Source: Chryseobacterium salivictor (GTDB lineage Bacteria; Bacteroidota; Bacteroidia; Flavobacteriales; Weeksellaceae). Taken from it: a stretch of 64,000 bases of DNA. Below are positions 16,771-25,432 of this stretch, one piece after another. Made by a program: the position numbers and the translations under genes. The stretch's first letter is position 1, and every line of letters starts with the position of its first letter. Location: positions 2,790,001-2,854,000 of the forward strand of contig NZ_CP037954.1 of assembly GCF_004359195.1 (NCBI RefSeq), written 5' to 3'. Under the pieces are notes generated by a model that worked only from the letters and a program-made list of their open reading frames with translations, ran no database searches and was not told the DNA's origin.

Positions 16771-16803
16771 AACTTTGCCAAAGTTCGGAACTTTGGCAAA
16801 GTT
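16771..16803 (-). terminator. Strong hairpin downstream of scoA
   Basis: AACTTTGCCAAAGTT (16771-16785) pairs with AACTTTGGCAAAGTT (16789-16803) across a 3-base loop, followed by T on the minus strand. Each arm is itself almost palindromic, so it may also be an interspersed palindromic repeat used as a terminator. Confidence 0.65.
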
Positions 16804-16831
16804 AATTTATAAAGAGAACTCTTCGGAGATT

Positions 16832-17533
16832 CTAATTTCGTTTCCTTACCGTTCGCTGCTCAATTCTTTTTTCGAACTTTTCTCCCTGAAAAATTCTTTG
16901 AACCATAATTCCGGGAATATGGATTTCGTTGGGATCAAGTTGTCCGGGTTCTACGAGTTCTTCTACTTCAGCAATCGTGATTTTTCCGGCACCAGCCATG
17001 GGCGCATTGAAATTTCGGGCGGTTCCTTTGAAAATTAAATTTCCTGCGTGATCGCCTTTCCAAGCTTTTACAATGGAAAAATCGGCTTTATAAGCGTGTT
17101 CGAGAATATGCATTTTACCGTCAAAATCTTTGGTTTCTTTTCCTACCGCGACTTCAGTTCCGTAACCTGCAGGCGTATAAAATGCGGGAATTCCACATTG
17201 TGCGGCGCGGCATTTTTCGGCCAAAGTTCCCTGGGGCGTAAGTTCTACCTCGAGTTCACCGGAAAGCATCTGTCTTTCGAATTCGGCATTTTCGCCGACG
17301 TAAGAAGCGATCATTTTTTTGATCTGCTTTTTCTGCAATAATAATCCCAGACCGAAATCATCAACGCCGGCATTATTGGAAATACAGGTAATATCTTTTA
17401 CATTGCTTTCTACCAAAGCATTAATTGAATTTTCAGGAATTCCGCAAAGTCCGAATCCTCCGACGATTAAGGTCATTCCGTCGCTGATTCCGGCGATGGC
17501 TTCCTGTACGTTTTTTACTCTTTTATCAATCAT
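16832..17533 (-). CDS. scoA: 3-oxoacid CoA-transferase subunit A
   Basis: The 233-residue alpha subunit of a class I CoA-transferase. The CoA-binding glycine motif [10 protein letters not shown] lies at about residues 25-34, with [36 protein letters not shown] and [10 protein letters not shown] further on. It must pair with subunit B, encoded at 13454-14107. The two genes share orientation but are separated by a divergent ABC exporter and its toxin-antitoxin insertion, so they cannot form the usual tight operon. The C-terminus (EQRTVRKRN) is a little longer and more basic than usual. Confidence 0.92.
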   Translation of the reverse strand: MIDKRVKNVQEAIAGISDGMTLIVGGFGLCGIPENSINALVESNVKDITCISNNAGVDDFGLGLLLQKKQIKKMIASYVGENAEFERQMLSGELEVELTPQGTLAEKCRAAQCGIPAFYTPAGYGTEVAVGKETKDFDGKMHILEHAYKADFSIVKAWKGDHAGNLIFKGTARNFNAPMAGAGKITIAEVEELVEPGQLDPNEIHIPGIMVQRIFQGEKFEKRIEQRTVRKRN

Positions 17534-17703
17534 TTTAAAATTGTTTTTTAATTTGATCCTGTTACTTTCAGACCATTAAGGTATTCGGGATCTGCCAGAA
17601 CTGACCACAATTACTTTCCTTTTTTAAGGGCTGTTAAATTTAACAATTTTTTCGGAACTTTTCACCCTTTGGAAATCTTTGATTTTCAGCATAAAACCTC
17701 ATT

Positions 17704-17840
17704 TAAGGGATGGAAGCGGCATTCTTTTTTTATGGAAGGAGAAGGAAGCGCAAAAAAACAGAACGTACAGCCCGACCTGAGTGAGGAAATAGAGTTTCGT
17801 TTTCTGACGGGAGGTAATGACCAGGCGAAGGGCGCCCAAG
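17704..17840 (+). repeat. Dispersed intergenic repeat, copy B
   Basis: It starts GGATGGAAGCGGCATTCT (shared with copy D) and contains AGCCCGACCTGAGTGAGG, TTCTGACGGGAGGTAATGAC and GCGAAGGGCGCCCAA (shared with copy C). It is the longest copy and joins the parts seen separately elsewhere. The flanking bases 17534-17703 hold no gene. Confidence 0.7.
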
Positions 17841-17883
17841 AAGAGTAAGGTCAAGAAAGTGGTTATTTATTTTTTGTAAAGTG

Positions 17884-17914
17884 TTGGTAGATTGTATTTT
17901 TTGTCTTATTTTTG
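17884..17914 (+). promoter_or_regulatory. Promoter of rplS
   Basis: TTG (17884-17886), a 20-base spacer and TATTTTTG (17907-17914). The untranslated leader to the ATG at 17988 would be about 70 bases. Confidence 0.7.
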
Positions 17915-17987
17915 CAGCCTGTTAATCAACCTCTGACGAAAGGCGTGAACGTTGTTTAGCTTGACAAAAATATTTTTTATAAAAAAA

Positions 17988-18341
17988 ATGGATTTATTAC
18001 AGTACGTACAGGACAAGTACATTGCAAAAAAAGAATTTCCTAAATTCAAAGCCGGTGATACCATCACTGTGTATTACGAAATTAGAGAGGGTGCTAAAAC
18101 CAGAACCCAGTTCTTTAAAGGAGTTGTTTTGCAGATTAGAGGAACAGGAGGTACCAAAACTTTTACCATCAGAAAAATGAGTGGTGATGTTGGAGTACAG
18201 AGAGTTTTCCCTATGAACATGCCAGCTTTGCAAAAAATTGAAATCGACAGAAGAGGTAAAGTAAGAAGAGCGAGAATTTTCTACTTCAAAAACCTTAGAG
18301 GTAAAAAAGCGCGAATTAAAGACGCTTCTTACAAAAAGTAA
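17988..18341 (+). CDS. rplS: 50S ribosomal protein L19
   Basis: The 117-residue L19 protein, which sits at the 30S-50S interface. Typical motifs are FKAGDTITVYYEIREG, RTQFFKGVVLQIRGTGGTKT, FTIRKMSGDVGVQRVFP and the RGKVRRARIFYFKNLRGKKARI tail. I chose the ATG at 17988 (MDLLQYVQ); the frame is open 12 codons further upstream but those codons are not part of L19. It is monocistronic here, with its own promoter and terminator, and not joined to rpsP-rimM-trmD as in many other phyla. Confidence 0.95.
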   Translation: MDLLQYVQDKYIAKKEFPKFKAGDTITVYYEIREGAKTRTQFFKGVVLQIRGTGGTKTFTIRKMSGDVGVQRVFPMNMPALQKIEIDRRGKVRRARIFYFKNLRGKKARIKDASYKK

Positions 18342-18360
18342 TTCAATTTACGATATTAGA

Positions 18361-18392
18361 AAAACCCATCAATTTATTTTGATGGGTTTTTT
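18361..18392 (+). terminator. Terminator of rplS
   Basis: AAAACCCATCAA (18361-18372) pairs with TTGATGGGTTTT (18379-18390), followed by T. Confidence 0.85.
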
Positions 18393-18524
18393 ATTGCTGT
18401 AATGCCAAGATACATTCTTCTCTTATCTTATCTTCCAAAATCATTAAAATCACTAAACCCTAATTCAAAAATCGATTTGAAATAATTCCTTTAGAAATAA
18501 TGAGAAAACTGAACCGTTTTTGCA

Positions 18525-18556
18525 TAAAAAAAACCGCCCTGATCTGACAGGACGGT
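18525..18556 (-). terminator. Terminator of the M36 protease gene
   Basis: ACCGCCCTG (18533-18541) pairs with CAGGACGGT (18548-18556) with one wobble; on the minus strand a run of T follows. Confidence 0.8.
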
Positions 18557-18576
18557 ATAAAAATATTAATTACATA

Positions 18577-21171
18577 TTATTTTTTTATCATCAATTTAGA
18601 AGAGTAATTTACTCCTAAACCTGTAACTTTCACTACATAAACTCCATTTGGAAGAGCCTGTGTCTTTACTGCATCGCTGGAAGCAATTTTCTGGCTGGAA
18701 ACTAATTTTCCTGAAGCATCATAGATTTCAACACTTATTTTTCCTAAGATATTCTTCGCCGGTTTGATGAAGAATTCGTCTTTCGCAGGGTTTGGATAGA
18801 TGCTCATTGCATTATCAGCTGAAACATTACTTGTTGCCAAGTTCTTACATTCTTCAGGTACATCATAATCTTCAACTTGATCCATAATACTTAATTTTGA
18901 ACCAGCAGAAGCATTAACTCCTAACCCTCTCTTCGCAAAAGTCTCCCAAATCATACATTTATCTGCACCACCTGTTGTGGCAAGTTCTGCTTTTAAAATA
19001 GCATTTCTTCCGTCGATAAAAGTTGGGCTACAAGGCTGTAATTTCAAACCATCAACAACAAGTTGTAATACTCTTGTACTGCCGTTGGTTTTATTTGCCA
19101 TTACATCAGAAGAATATCCATATTTTTCTACATATTTCCAATGGAGATCCCACAGCATCGTTGCCCAAACGAACCCAATTGAATGAACTAATGGATCAGC
19201 ATCGGTTCCCATTCCATTGGTATTTGCATACGTAAAACTATTGATACCAAAATTAGGAGAATATTTTGCAGGACGGAGTCCACCTCCGGTAATGGGCTCA
19301 GAATTTACAAAAGTTGCGATTCCTCTTGGAATATCTTTGGTATCGCCAGTACGGTTTGTCAACATTAAAGCAAAGAAATCGGACCAACCTTCACCCATCT
19401 GTTCTGTTGACCCAGCGGGTGTCAAACAAGAAAAACCATCACCGGTTAATCTATTGGAAATTCCATGGCCATATTCATGAATAACAATTCCGTTGTCAAA
19501 ACTTCCATCTTTTGTTTTTTGGGTAGATGCATCATACTTCAAAGTAACATTCACATTTTTTGTAGCTAATAAATTCTTAATATAAAGCCCTTCATCATTT
19601 TCAATTAAAACTGATGGAATTTTAATAGTAGAATCAGTTCCTCCCATACCCGATGTTGGCGTAGAGTCTGGTAAATTATATATGATTGCTGCAGTTGCAC
19701 CGGCATCTTGAGCTATTTTCACCTTCACGGTAAATCCGCAAGTTCCTCTTTCTATCAAACCAATTTTACCCGTAAGTGATCCTGCAGGAAGAGGTGTACA
19801 CCCATCCGCAACTGAGGCTATTTTCACATCACCGGTTACCCCGGCAACAGTTAAACTGGGTCCAAAAGTGGTTGAAACTACGTTGGGTACAGTTCTACCA
19901 ATCGCTTCTGAAGGCGAATTATAAAAAACCCTATTGACTATAGAACCATCGAAAAGATACATCTGCATTCTTGGTCTGCTTCCATCAGAGGGTGTATAAA
20001 AATTAGCGTTATTTCGACCGCCTCCATCTTGCGCTTCCGCTTGAACATAATCATTCTGCTGACCACCTTTTCCAAAGTTATAGGCCTGAAAATTTCTGGC
20101 CGTTTCAGTAAAACCTAAACGATAGAAAATATCATGAACTTTATTATTGATGTAAAATAAATTGGTAATAGACGCATTTAGGTTAAAAGCCGCAATATCT
20201 TCCATAATAGGGAAATCGAAAATTCGGTTCGTGCCGCCATCGGCATACGCTCCAGCAGTATTACTCTTCGCCATGTCGTCATAAGCCATCACGTTGTTCC
20301 CGCGGGTTGTATTGTAATTGCCGACGTAAGTTCCGCCTGAGATAGAGTGCCACCCTTCTGGAGAGGCATCTAAAAACCAGGGATTACTTACTACTGAACG
20401 ATTGCCGTGGTTTGGACTTTCTAACGGCAAAGCAAACACATTGTAGCTTGCGCTATTGGGCGCTAAAGCGATAGGACCTATCATTACAGTCTCATCACTG
20501 AATTTTTCTGAAAAACCAACGGGCAAATGGGAGGAATAATCATGGTGAAAAGCATCGTGGTTAAAAGTACAAGAAAGTGTTAAATTATCTTTCCTCAAAA
20601 TCTCTCCGGTCATTGCATCTGCAAGCACATCCCAGTAATTTGAAGTTCCTTTTTCCTCAAAAATAAACTCATAGCATAATTTCAACTCACTGCTGTCCTG
20701 CGTTTGAAAATAGATCAGTCTGTTTTTCACCGTAGGAATCCCATCTTTATCGCTTTCATTAATTCCTATTATTTGATACTGGGATGGATTCTTTAAACCT
20801 AATTTCTGTGCCGCATTTGCGAAAGCAATAGGGCCGGCAACTGCCGAAGTGGGCTTAGCTGCACCTGAATAATTATTTTTGAAATCATCTTCATAATAGG
20901 TTACTTTTGATTCTTTGATTAAAGCGGTTCCTAATGCATTATAAACAGGGATTCCATTATAAGTCTGTTGGATTTTCACCACATCGCCTTTCATTGAGGT
21001 AGAAAAATCTTCACTAATGATCTCGAAGTTCTTTAAATCAGTTTTCATGAAATTATTCTGTGCAGAAATATGACTTTGAATAATCGTCTTAAAATCCTGC
21101 GAATTCGCATTCCCAAAAGAAAACAGGAAGCATACGGCCGCAATCTTCAAAGGTAAATTTCTATTTTTCAT
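18577..21171 (-). CDS. Secreted M36 (fungalysin-type) metalloprotease with T9SS sorting domain
   Basis: An 864-residue exported protease. Domains in order are a signal peptide (1-24), an FTP-type propeptide (about 30-195), the M36 catalytic domain interrupted by a protease-associated (PA) domain (about 425-545), and a C-terminal type IX secretion sorting domain (about 790-864, SIYPNPAKDEFFI and GVYVVKV). The zinc site is HEYGH (565-569) with third ligand Glu594 in MGEGWSDF. It would be secreted through the outer membrane by the type IX system and degrade extracellular protein. It is monocistronic, with its own terminator. Confidence 0.95.
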   Translation of the reverse strand: MKNRNLPLKIAAVCFLFSFGNANSQDFKTIIQSHISAQNNFMKTDLKNFEIISEDFSTSMKGDVVKIQQTYNGIPVYNALGTALIKESKVTYYEDDFKNNYSGAAKPTSAVAGPIAFANAAQKLGLKNPSQYQIIGINESDKDGIPTVKNRLIYFQTQDSSELKLCYEFIFEEKGTSNYWDVLADAMTGEILRKDNLTLSCTFNHDAFHHDYSSHLPVGFSEKFSDETVMIGPIALAPNSASYNVFALPLESPNHGNRSVVSNPWFLDASPEGWHSISGGTYVGNYNTTRGNNVMAYDDMAKSNTAGAYADGGTNRIFDFPIMEDIAAFNLNASITNLFYINNKVHDIFYRLGFTETARNFQAYNFGKGGQQNDYVQAEAQDGGGRNNANFYTPSDGSRPRMQMYLFDGSIVNRVFYNSPSEAIGRTVPNVVSTTFGPSLTVAGVTGDVKIASVADGCTPLPAGSLTGKIGLIERGTCGFTVKVKIAQDAGATAAIIYNLPDSTPTSGMGGTDSTIKIPSVLIENDEGLYIKNLLATKNVNVTLKYDASTQKTKDGSFDNGIVIHEYGHGISNRLTGDGFSCLTPAGSTEQMGEGWSDFFALMLTNRTGDTKDIPRGIATFVNSEPITGGGLRPAKYSPNFGINSFTYANTNGMGTDADPLVHSIGFVWATMLWDLHWKYVEKYGYSSDVMANKTNGSTRVLQLVVDGLKLQPCSPTFIDGRNAILKAELATTGGADKCMIWETFAKRGLGVNASAGSKLSIMDQVEDYDVPEECKNLATSNVSADNAMSIYPNPAKDEFFIKPAKNILGKISVEIYDASGKLVSSQKIASSDAVKTQALPNGVYVVKVTGLGVNYSSKLMIKK

Positions 21172-21417
21172 ATATATTATTTATTTGTCGCCGAATTTAT
21201 AAAAAAAATAGACATATTTTAAATTTTTAACACAAAAACACCAATAACGTTCACTTTAATTTTAAATATGCATGCAGGTTCCTGTGGATCAGATAGTAAT
21301 TCGCGGCTGTAAATATAGATCTTCATCGATTTTAGCACCTTGAAGGACAAACTCACACATAACCTAAGAAATAATTCTGCGAAAAATGAAATCAGTAAGA
21401 GTATTAATATATTTGCA
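21172..21417. other. Intergenic stretch between M36 protease and rpsA
   Basis: No coding frame or repeat is visible. It holds the upstream region of the protease gene, but I see no TAnnTTTG promoter I would trust. Confidence 0.4.
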
Positions 21418-21445
21418 AAAAAAATGAGCTGTCTTTCGACAGCTC
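21418..21445 (-). terminator. Terminator of rpsA
   Basis: GAGCTGTC (21426-21433) pairs with GACAGCTC (21438-21445) around TTTC; on the minus strand a run of eight T follows. Confidence 0.9.
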
Positions 21446-21471
21446 AAATTCTATAGTTTGAAAATCAAGGC

Positions 21472-23271
21472 TTATTTACCTTCCATTTTCTTTTTCAATT
21501 CTGCTAAAACATCTAAATCACCAAGAGTTGATTTTTCTTCGTTGTTTGAAGAACCTGTTGATTTGTTAGATGAAGTATTAGATGATGCCTCTCTTACATT
21601 TTTCTTTTCTTCGTCTCTGAAGATTCCTGTATGAGAAACCACTACTCTTTTGAATTCTTTGTTGAATTCGATCACTTTGAAATCAGCGCTTTCTCCTTTC
21701 TTGATTTTAGATCCGTCTTCCTTCTCTAATAATCTTGATGGACAGAATGCTTCAACTTCCAGATCTTCGAACTGAACCTGAGCTCCTTTGTCGAAAACTT
21801 CAGTTGCTGTTCCTGCGTGTACAGTTCCTTCAGCATATTTAGTTTCAAATTTATCCCAAGGATTCTCCTGTAACTGTTTGTGACCTAAAGATAATCTTCT
21901 TGCTGCTGTATCTAATTCTAGAACTACAACTTTCAATTGATCTCCAACTGCACAGAATTCTGATGGATGCTTGATTTTCTTAGTCCAAGAAAGATCAGAA
22001 ATATAGATTAGTCCGTCGATACCTTCTTCCAGTTCTACGAATACACCGAAGTTAGTAAAGTTTCTTACTGTTCCTGTGTGCTCTGAACCTACCGGATATT
22101 TAGCTTCGATATTCGACCATGGGTCTTGGCTTAACTGCTTCATACCCAAAGAGATTTTTCTGTCTTCTCTGTCTAAAGTTAAAACTTCTGCTTCAACTAC
22201 ATCTCCTACTTTTACGAAATCACCAGCACTTCTTAAGTGAGTTGACCAAGACATTTCTGAAACGTGAATTAAACCTTCAACACCTGGAGCAACTTCTACG
22301 AATGCACCGTAATCAGCAAGTACTACTACTTTACCTTTTACTTTGTCTCCAACTTTCAAGTCAGCAGAAAGAGCATCCCAAGGATGAGCTTCTAATTGCT
22401 TCATACCTAACTGGATTCTTGTTTTCTCATCATCAAAATCAAGGATTACCACTTTCACAGTCTGTCCGTCTTCCAGGATTTCTGATGGGTGATTCACTCT
22501 GCTCCAAGAAAGATCGGTAATGTGGATTAATCCATCTACACCTCCTAAGTCAACGAATACACCGTAAGAAGTAATATTCTTAACAGTACCTTCTAATACC
22601 TGACCTTTTTCTAACTGAGCGATGATCTCTTTTTTCTGACCTTCGATATCTGCTTCGATTAACGCTTTGTGAGATACGACAACGTTTTTGAATTCCGGGT
22701 TGATTTTCACAACTTTGAATTCCATTGTTTTACCTACGAACTGATCGTAATCTTTAATTGGTTTCACGTCGATTTGAGAACCTGGTAAGAATGCTTCAAT
22801 ACCATGAACATCTACGATCATACCTCCTTTTGTTCTTGATTTTACAAAACCATTAACGATTTCTCCAGTTTCGTGAAGTTCGTTAACTCGATCCCAAGCT
22901 TTCAGGATTCTGGCTTTTCTGTGAGATAATTGTAATTGACCTGATTTATCTTCTCTTCTGTCAACCATTACTTCAACCTCATCACCTGCTTTAAGCGCTG
23001 GATTGTAACGGAATTCGTTTAAAGAGATTACTCCTTCAGATTTGAAGTTGATGTCAACAATCGCTTCTTTGTCAGTAAGTCTTACAACTTTACCGATAAG
23101 AACGTCGTTGTCCTGAAGATTGTTAAGAGATCCATTATAGATTTCTTCCAGATCACTTTTCTCCTGTCTGGATTCTGCATCTAGACCTGATTCAAATGAA
23201 TCCCAATCAAACTGTTCTGGAGCTACGTTTTGGTTCAAAAGAACCTCTGCTTTGTCTGTCGTTTCTGACAT
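21472..23271 (-). CDS. rpsA: 30S ribosomal protein S1
   Basis: A 599-residue protein with tandem S1 RNA-binding domains; repeated signatures include GTVKNITSYGVFVDLGGVDG, KGKVVVLADYGAFVEVAPG and GTVRNFTNFGVFVELEEG, each followed by DGLI or EGLI with HVS/HIT/YIS. S1 binds mRNA at the 30S platform and helps start translation where Shine-Dalgarno sites are weak, as is usual in Bacteroidetes. The C-terminus is Ser/Asn-rich and ends with a short helix (DLDVLAELKKKMEGK), a typical flavobacterial tail. Codon use is strongly biased, as expected of a highly expressed gene. Confidence 0.95.
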   Translation of the reverse strand: MSETTDKAEVLLNQNVAPEQFDWDSFESGLDAESRQEKSDLEEIYNGSLNNLQDNDVLIGKVVRLTDKEAIVDINFKSEGVISLNEFRYNPALKAGDEVEVMVDRREDKSGQLQLSHRKARILKAWDRVNELHETGEIVNGFVKSRTKGGMIVDVHGIEAFLPGSQIDVKPIKDYDQFVGKTMEFKVVKINPEFKNVVVSHKALIEADIEGQKKEIIAQLEKGQVLEGTVKNITSYGVFVDLGGVDGLIHITDLSWSRVNHPSEILEDGQTVKVVILDFDDEKTRIQLGMKQLEAHPWDALSADLKVGDKVKGKVVVLADYGAFVEVAPGVEGLIHVSEMSWSTHLRSAGDFVKVGDVVEAEVLTLDREDRKISLGMKQLSQDPWSNIEAKYPVGSEHTGTVRNFTNFGVFVELEEGIDGLIYISDLSWTKKIKHPSEFCAVGDQLKVVVLELDTAARRLSLGHKQLQENPWDKFETKYAEGTVHAGTATEVFDKGAQVQFEDLEVEAFCPSRLLEKEDGSKIKKGESADFKVIEFNKEFKRVVVSHTGIFRDEEKKNVREASSNTSSNKSTGSSNNEEKSTLGDLDVLAELKKKMEGK

Positions 23272-23391
23272 AATTAAATAATTTGTATTCTTTATCTTTC
23301 AATATCTGGCTTAATGTGGTTGTTTGAAAAATACAGAAGATGTTAGTTGTTAATGTTTTACCTTAGCCAAATGCTTCCACAAAAAGTGGTG

Positions 23392-23399
23392 CAAAATTA
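23392..23399 (-). promoter_or_regulatory. -7 element of rpsA
   Basis: On the minus strand TAATTTTG, followed by CACC. It gives an untranslated leader of about 115 bases. No well-spaced -33 TTG is seen. Confidence 0.5.
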
Positions 23400-23484
23400 C
23401 GCTATTATTTTACAATACCTATTATTATCAATGAAATTTATGATGATTTTATGATAAAAAAAGACTTTAATAAATGCATTCCCT

Positions 23485-23492
23485 TACCTTTG
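23485..23492 (+). promoter_or_regulatory. -7 element of the DbpA-like helicase gene
   Basis: TACCTTTG matches TAnnTTTG and ends four bases before the ATG at 23497, so transcription would begin at or very near the start codon. A leaderless message is likely. Confidence 0.6.
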
Positions 23493-23496
23493 CAAA

Positions 23497-24804
23497 ATGG
23501 AATTACAGACAATTTATCAAAACCTGCAGATTCAGGATCTGAATCAAATGCAGAAAACGACTTATAAAGCTTCAGAAAACAACAAAGACGTTATTCTTCT
23601 TTCGCCTACAGGATCAGGGAAAACACTGGGTTTTCTATTTCCCGTTTTAAGAAATTTAAAGAGAAACACCACCGGAATTCAGGCGATTATTTTAGTACCG
23701 TCCAGGGAATTAGCACTACAGATTGAGCAGGTTTTCAAAAGCATGGGCACCGATTACAAAGTTACGGTTTGCTACGGCGGTCACGATAAAAAAATAGAAG
23801 TTAACAATTTAATTGAAGCTCCTGCACTATTAATAGGAACACCGGGCAGAATCGCTTATCATTTAAAAAATAACAATTTCGATCCTTCCACCATTGAAAC
23901 TATGGTTTTAGATGAATTTGACAAATCGCTGGAATTTGGTTTTCATAATGATATGAGTTTCATCATTAATGAAATGCCCAATCTTTCGCAAAGAATATTG
24001 ACTTCTGCCACCGCAATGCCGGAAATCCCGGAATTCACCGGAATCGAACGTCCTGAAAAGGTTGATTTTCTGAAAGTTTTGGAAATAAAACCAGATTTTC
24101 AACTGAGGAAAGTAATGACTACTTCAGAAGAAAAGTTAGAAACGCTATTTACTTTACTATGTAAAATCGGGAATAAAAGAACCCTCATTTTTTGCAACCA
24201 CCGGGACGCGGTCGACCGTATTTCGGAACTACTCAAGGAAAAAGGAATCTCACGAGAAACCTTTCACGGCGGAATGGAACAAGATGAAAGAGAACGTGCT
24301 TTGCTCAAATTCAAAAATGATTCTTCCCGTATTTTAATCACCACCGATCTAGCTTCCAGAGGTTTAGATATTCCTGAAGTGGAATCGATTGTCCATTATC
24401 AATTGCCTCCGAAAGAAGACGCGTTCGTTCACAGAAACGGACGGACTGCCAGAATGAACGCAAAAGGTTTTGTCTATTTAATAATGACAGAGGATGAAAA
24501 TTTCCCTTTCATTAAAAAAAACACACCCGAAGAAATTCTTACCCAGGATTATAAAATGCCGGCTAGAACGCCTTTTCTAACCATTTATATCAGCGCTGGA
24601 AAAAAAGATAAAGTAAATAAAGTGGACATCGTAGGTTTTTTAATTAAAAAAGGAGAACTGCAAAAAGAGGATATTGGACTGATTGAAGTAAAAGACACTA
24701 CTTCTTATGTCGCGGTAAACAGGCAAAAAGTGGTTGCTTTGCTAAAAAAATTAGAAAACCATAGACTGAAGAATAAAAAACTGAAAATCGAAATTGCTTA
24801 TTAA
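23497..24804 (+). CDS. DEAD-box-family RNA helicase with DbpA-like C-terminal domain
   Basis: A 435-residue ATP-dependent RNA helicase. Motifs are the Walker A SPTGSGKT (36-43), PSRELALQ (Ia), TPGRI (Ib), DEFD for motif II in place of DEAD, SAT (III), HGGMEQ, TTDLASRGLDIP (V) and HRNGRTAR (VI). The C-terminal 75 residues (FLTIYISAGKKDKVNKVDIV to SYVAVNRQ) match the DbpA RNA-binding domain, which in E. coli and B. subtilis docks on 23S rRNA hairpin 92 during 50S assembly. DEFD recurs in flavobacterial homologues as far as I recall. Confidence 0.92.
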   Translation: MELQTIYQNLQIQDLNQMQKTTYKASENNKDVILLSPTGSGKTLGFLFPVLRNLKRNTTGIQAIILVPSRELALQIEQVFKSMGTDYKVTVCYGGHDKKIEVNNLIEAPALLIGTPGRIAYHLKNNNFDPSTIETMVLDEFDKSLEFGFHNDMSFIINEMPNLSQRILTSATAMPEIPEFTGIERPEKVDFLKVLEIKPDFQLRKVMTTSEEKLETLFTLLCKIGNKRTLIFCNHRDAVDRISELLKEKGISRETFHGGMEQDERERALLKFKNDSSRILITTDLASRGLDIPEVESIVHYQLPPKEDAFVHRNGRTARMNAKGFVYLIMTEDENFPFIKKNTPEEILTQDYKMPARTPFLTIYISAGKKDKVNKVDIVGFLIKKGELQKEDIGLIEVKDTTSYVAVNRQKVVALLKKLENHRLKNKKLKIEIAY

Positions 24805-24810
24805 AAATAC

Positions 24811-24906
24811 CACGAATACACGAATTTTTCTTCAATGGGATGAAAATAAAAAACACTCCGCTGGTTTCTATAACCTCCATCAATTTTTAATTCGTGTATT
24901 TGTAGC
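24811..24906. repeat. Short inverted-repeat element (MITE-like)
   Basis: CACGAATACACGAATT (24811-24826) is mirrored by AATTCGTGTATTTGTAG (24889-24905), bounding a 96-base unit with no coding capacity just after the helicase stop. Confidence 0.6.
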
Positions 24907-24979
24907 AAAAATGACCGATAAAAATAAGTTTGCCCTGAAAATGAGCAATATTCTATTCAGAAAAGTCTTAATTTTTATG

Positions 24980-24987
24980 TAATTTTG
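24980..24987 (+). promoter_or_regulatory. -7 element of the MerR-family gene
   Basis: TAATTTTG lies 19 bases before the ATG at 25006. The in-frame TTG at 24985 falls inside this element and so cannot be the translation start. Confidence 0.5.
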
Positions 24988-25005
24988 TTTTTTGACCTTT
25001 TCCAA

Positions 25006-25347
25006 ATGAAAATTAATTTACCAGATAAGCTCTATTATTCTATTGGCGAAGTTTCCAAAGCTTTTGATGTCAATGCTTCGCTGATTCGTTATTGGGAGCA
25101 GGAGTTTCCTATCATAAAGCCCAAGAAAAACAAAAAAGGAAACCGATATTTTACTCCGGAAGACATTAAAAACCTGAAGATAATCTATCATTTGGTTAAA
25201 GAAAAAGGCTATACGCTCGATGGCGCCAGAATCGCTTTAACTACCAACTCTAAAATCTCTGAAACCGTCTCGATGATTGACCGGCTAGAGTTTGTAAAAG
25301 CTGAATTACAAAAATTAAAAGAATCACTCGCAGAAAGAGCCGAATAA
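25006..25347 (+). CDS. MerR-family transcriptional regulator
   Basis: A 113-residue protein with a winged helix-turn-helix of the MerR type in residues 1-75 (YYSIGEVSKAFDVNASLIRYWEQEF, then NRYFTPEDIKNLKIIYHLVKEKGYTLDGA) and a short dimerisation helix at the end. There is no C-terminal ligand domain or metal-binding cysteine, so it is of the short form common in Bacteroidetes, whose inducer is unknown. The helix-hairpin-helix gene begins 85 bases downstream and may be co-transcribed. The start is set by the promoter position. Confidence 0.9.
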   Translation: MKINLPDKLYYSIGEVSKAFDVNASLIRYWEQEFPIIKPKKNKKGNRYFTPEDIKNLKIIYHLVKEKGYTLDGARIALTTNSKISETVSMIDRLEFVKAELQKLKESLAERAE

Positions 25348-25432
25348 AAATAACTGTTTTTGTTAATAAAAATAGGTGTTTTTCACTTTTATACGATTTT
25401 TTTTCATAATAGCTTTACGGAAAATTACTATC

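Noticed and set aside
22119-22520. 133-codon plus-strand frame opposite rpsA
   Set aside because: It is very Leu- and Gln-rich, as expected from the complement of the biased codons of rpsA; no gene would be expected there.
25376-25432. Upstream extension of the helix-hairpin-helix protein (MFFTFIRFFFII...)
   Set aside because: It would add a second hydrophobic segment ahead of the natural start MRFSVPLS and looks like translated AT-rich spacer.
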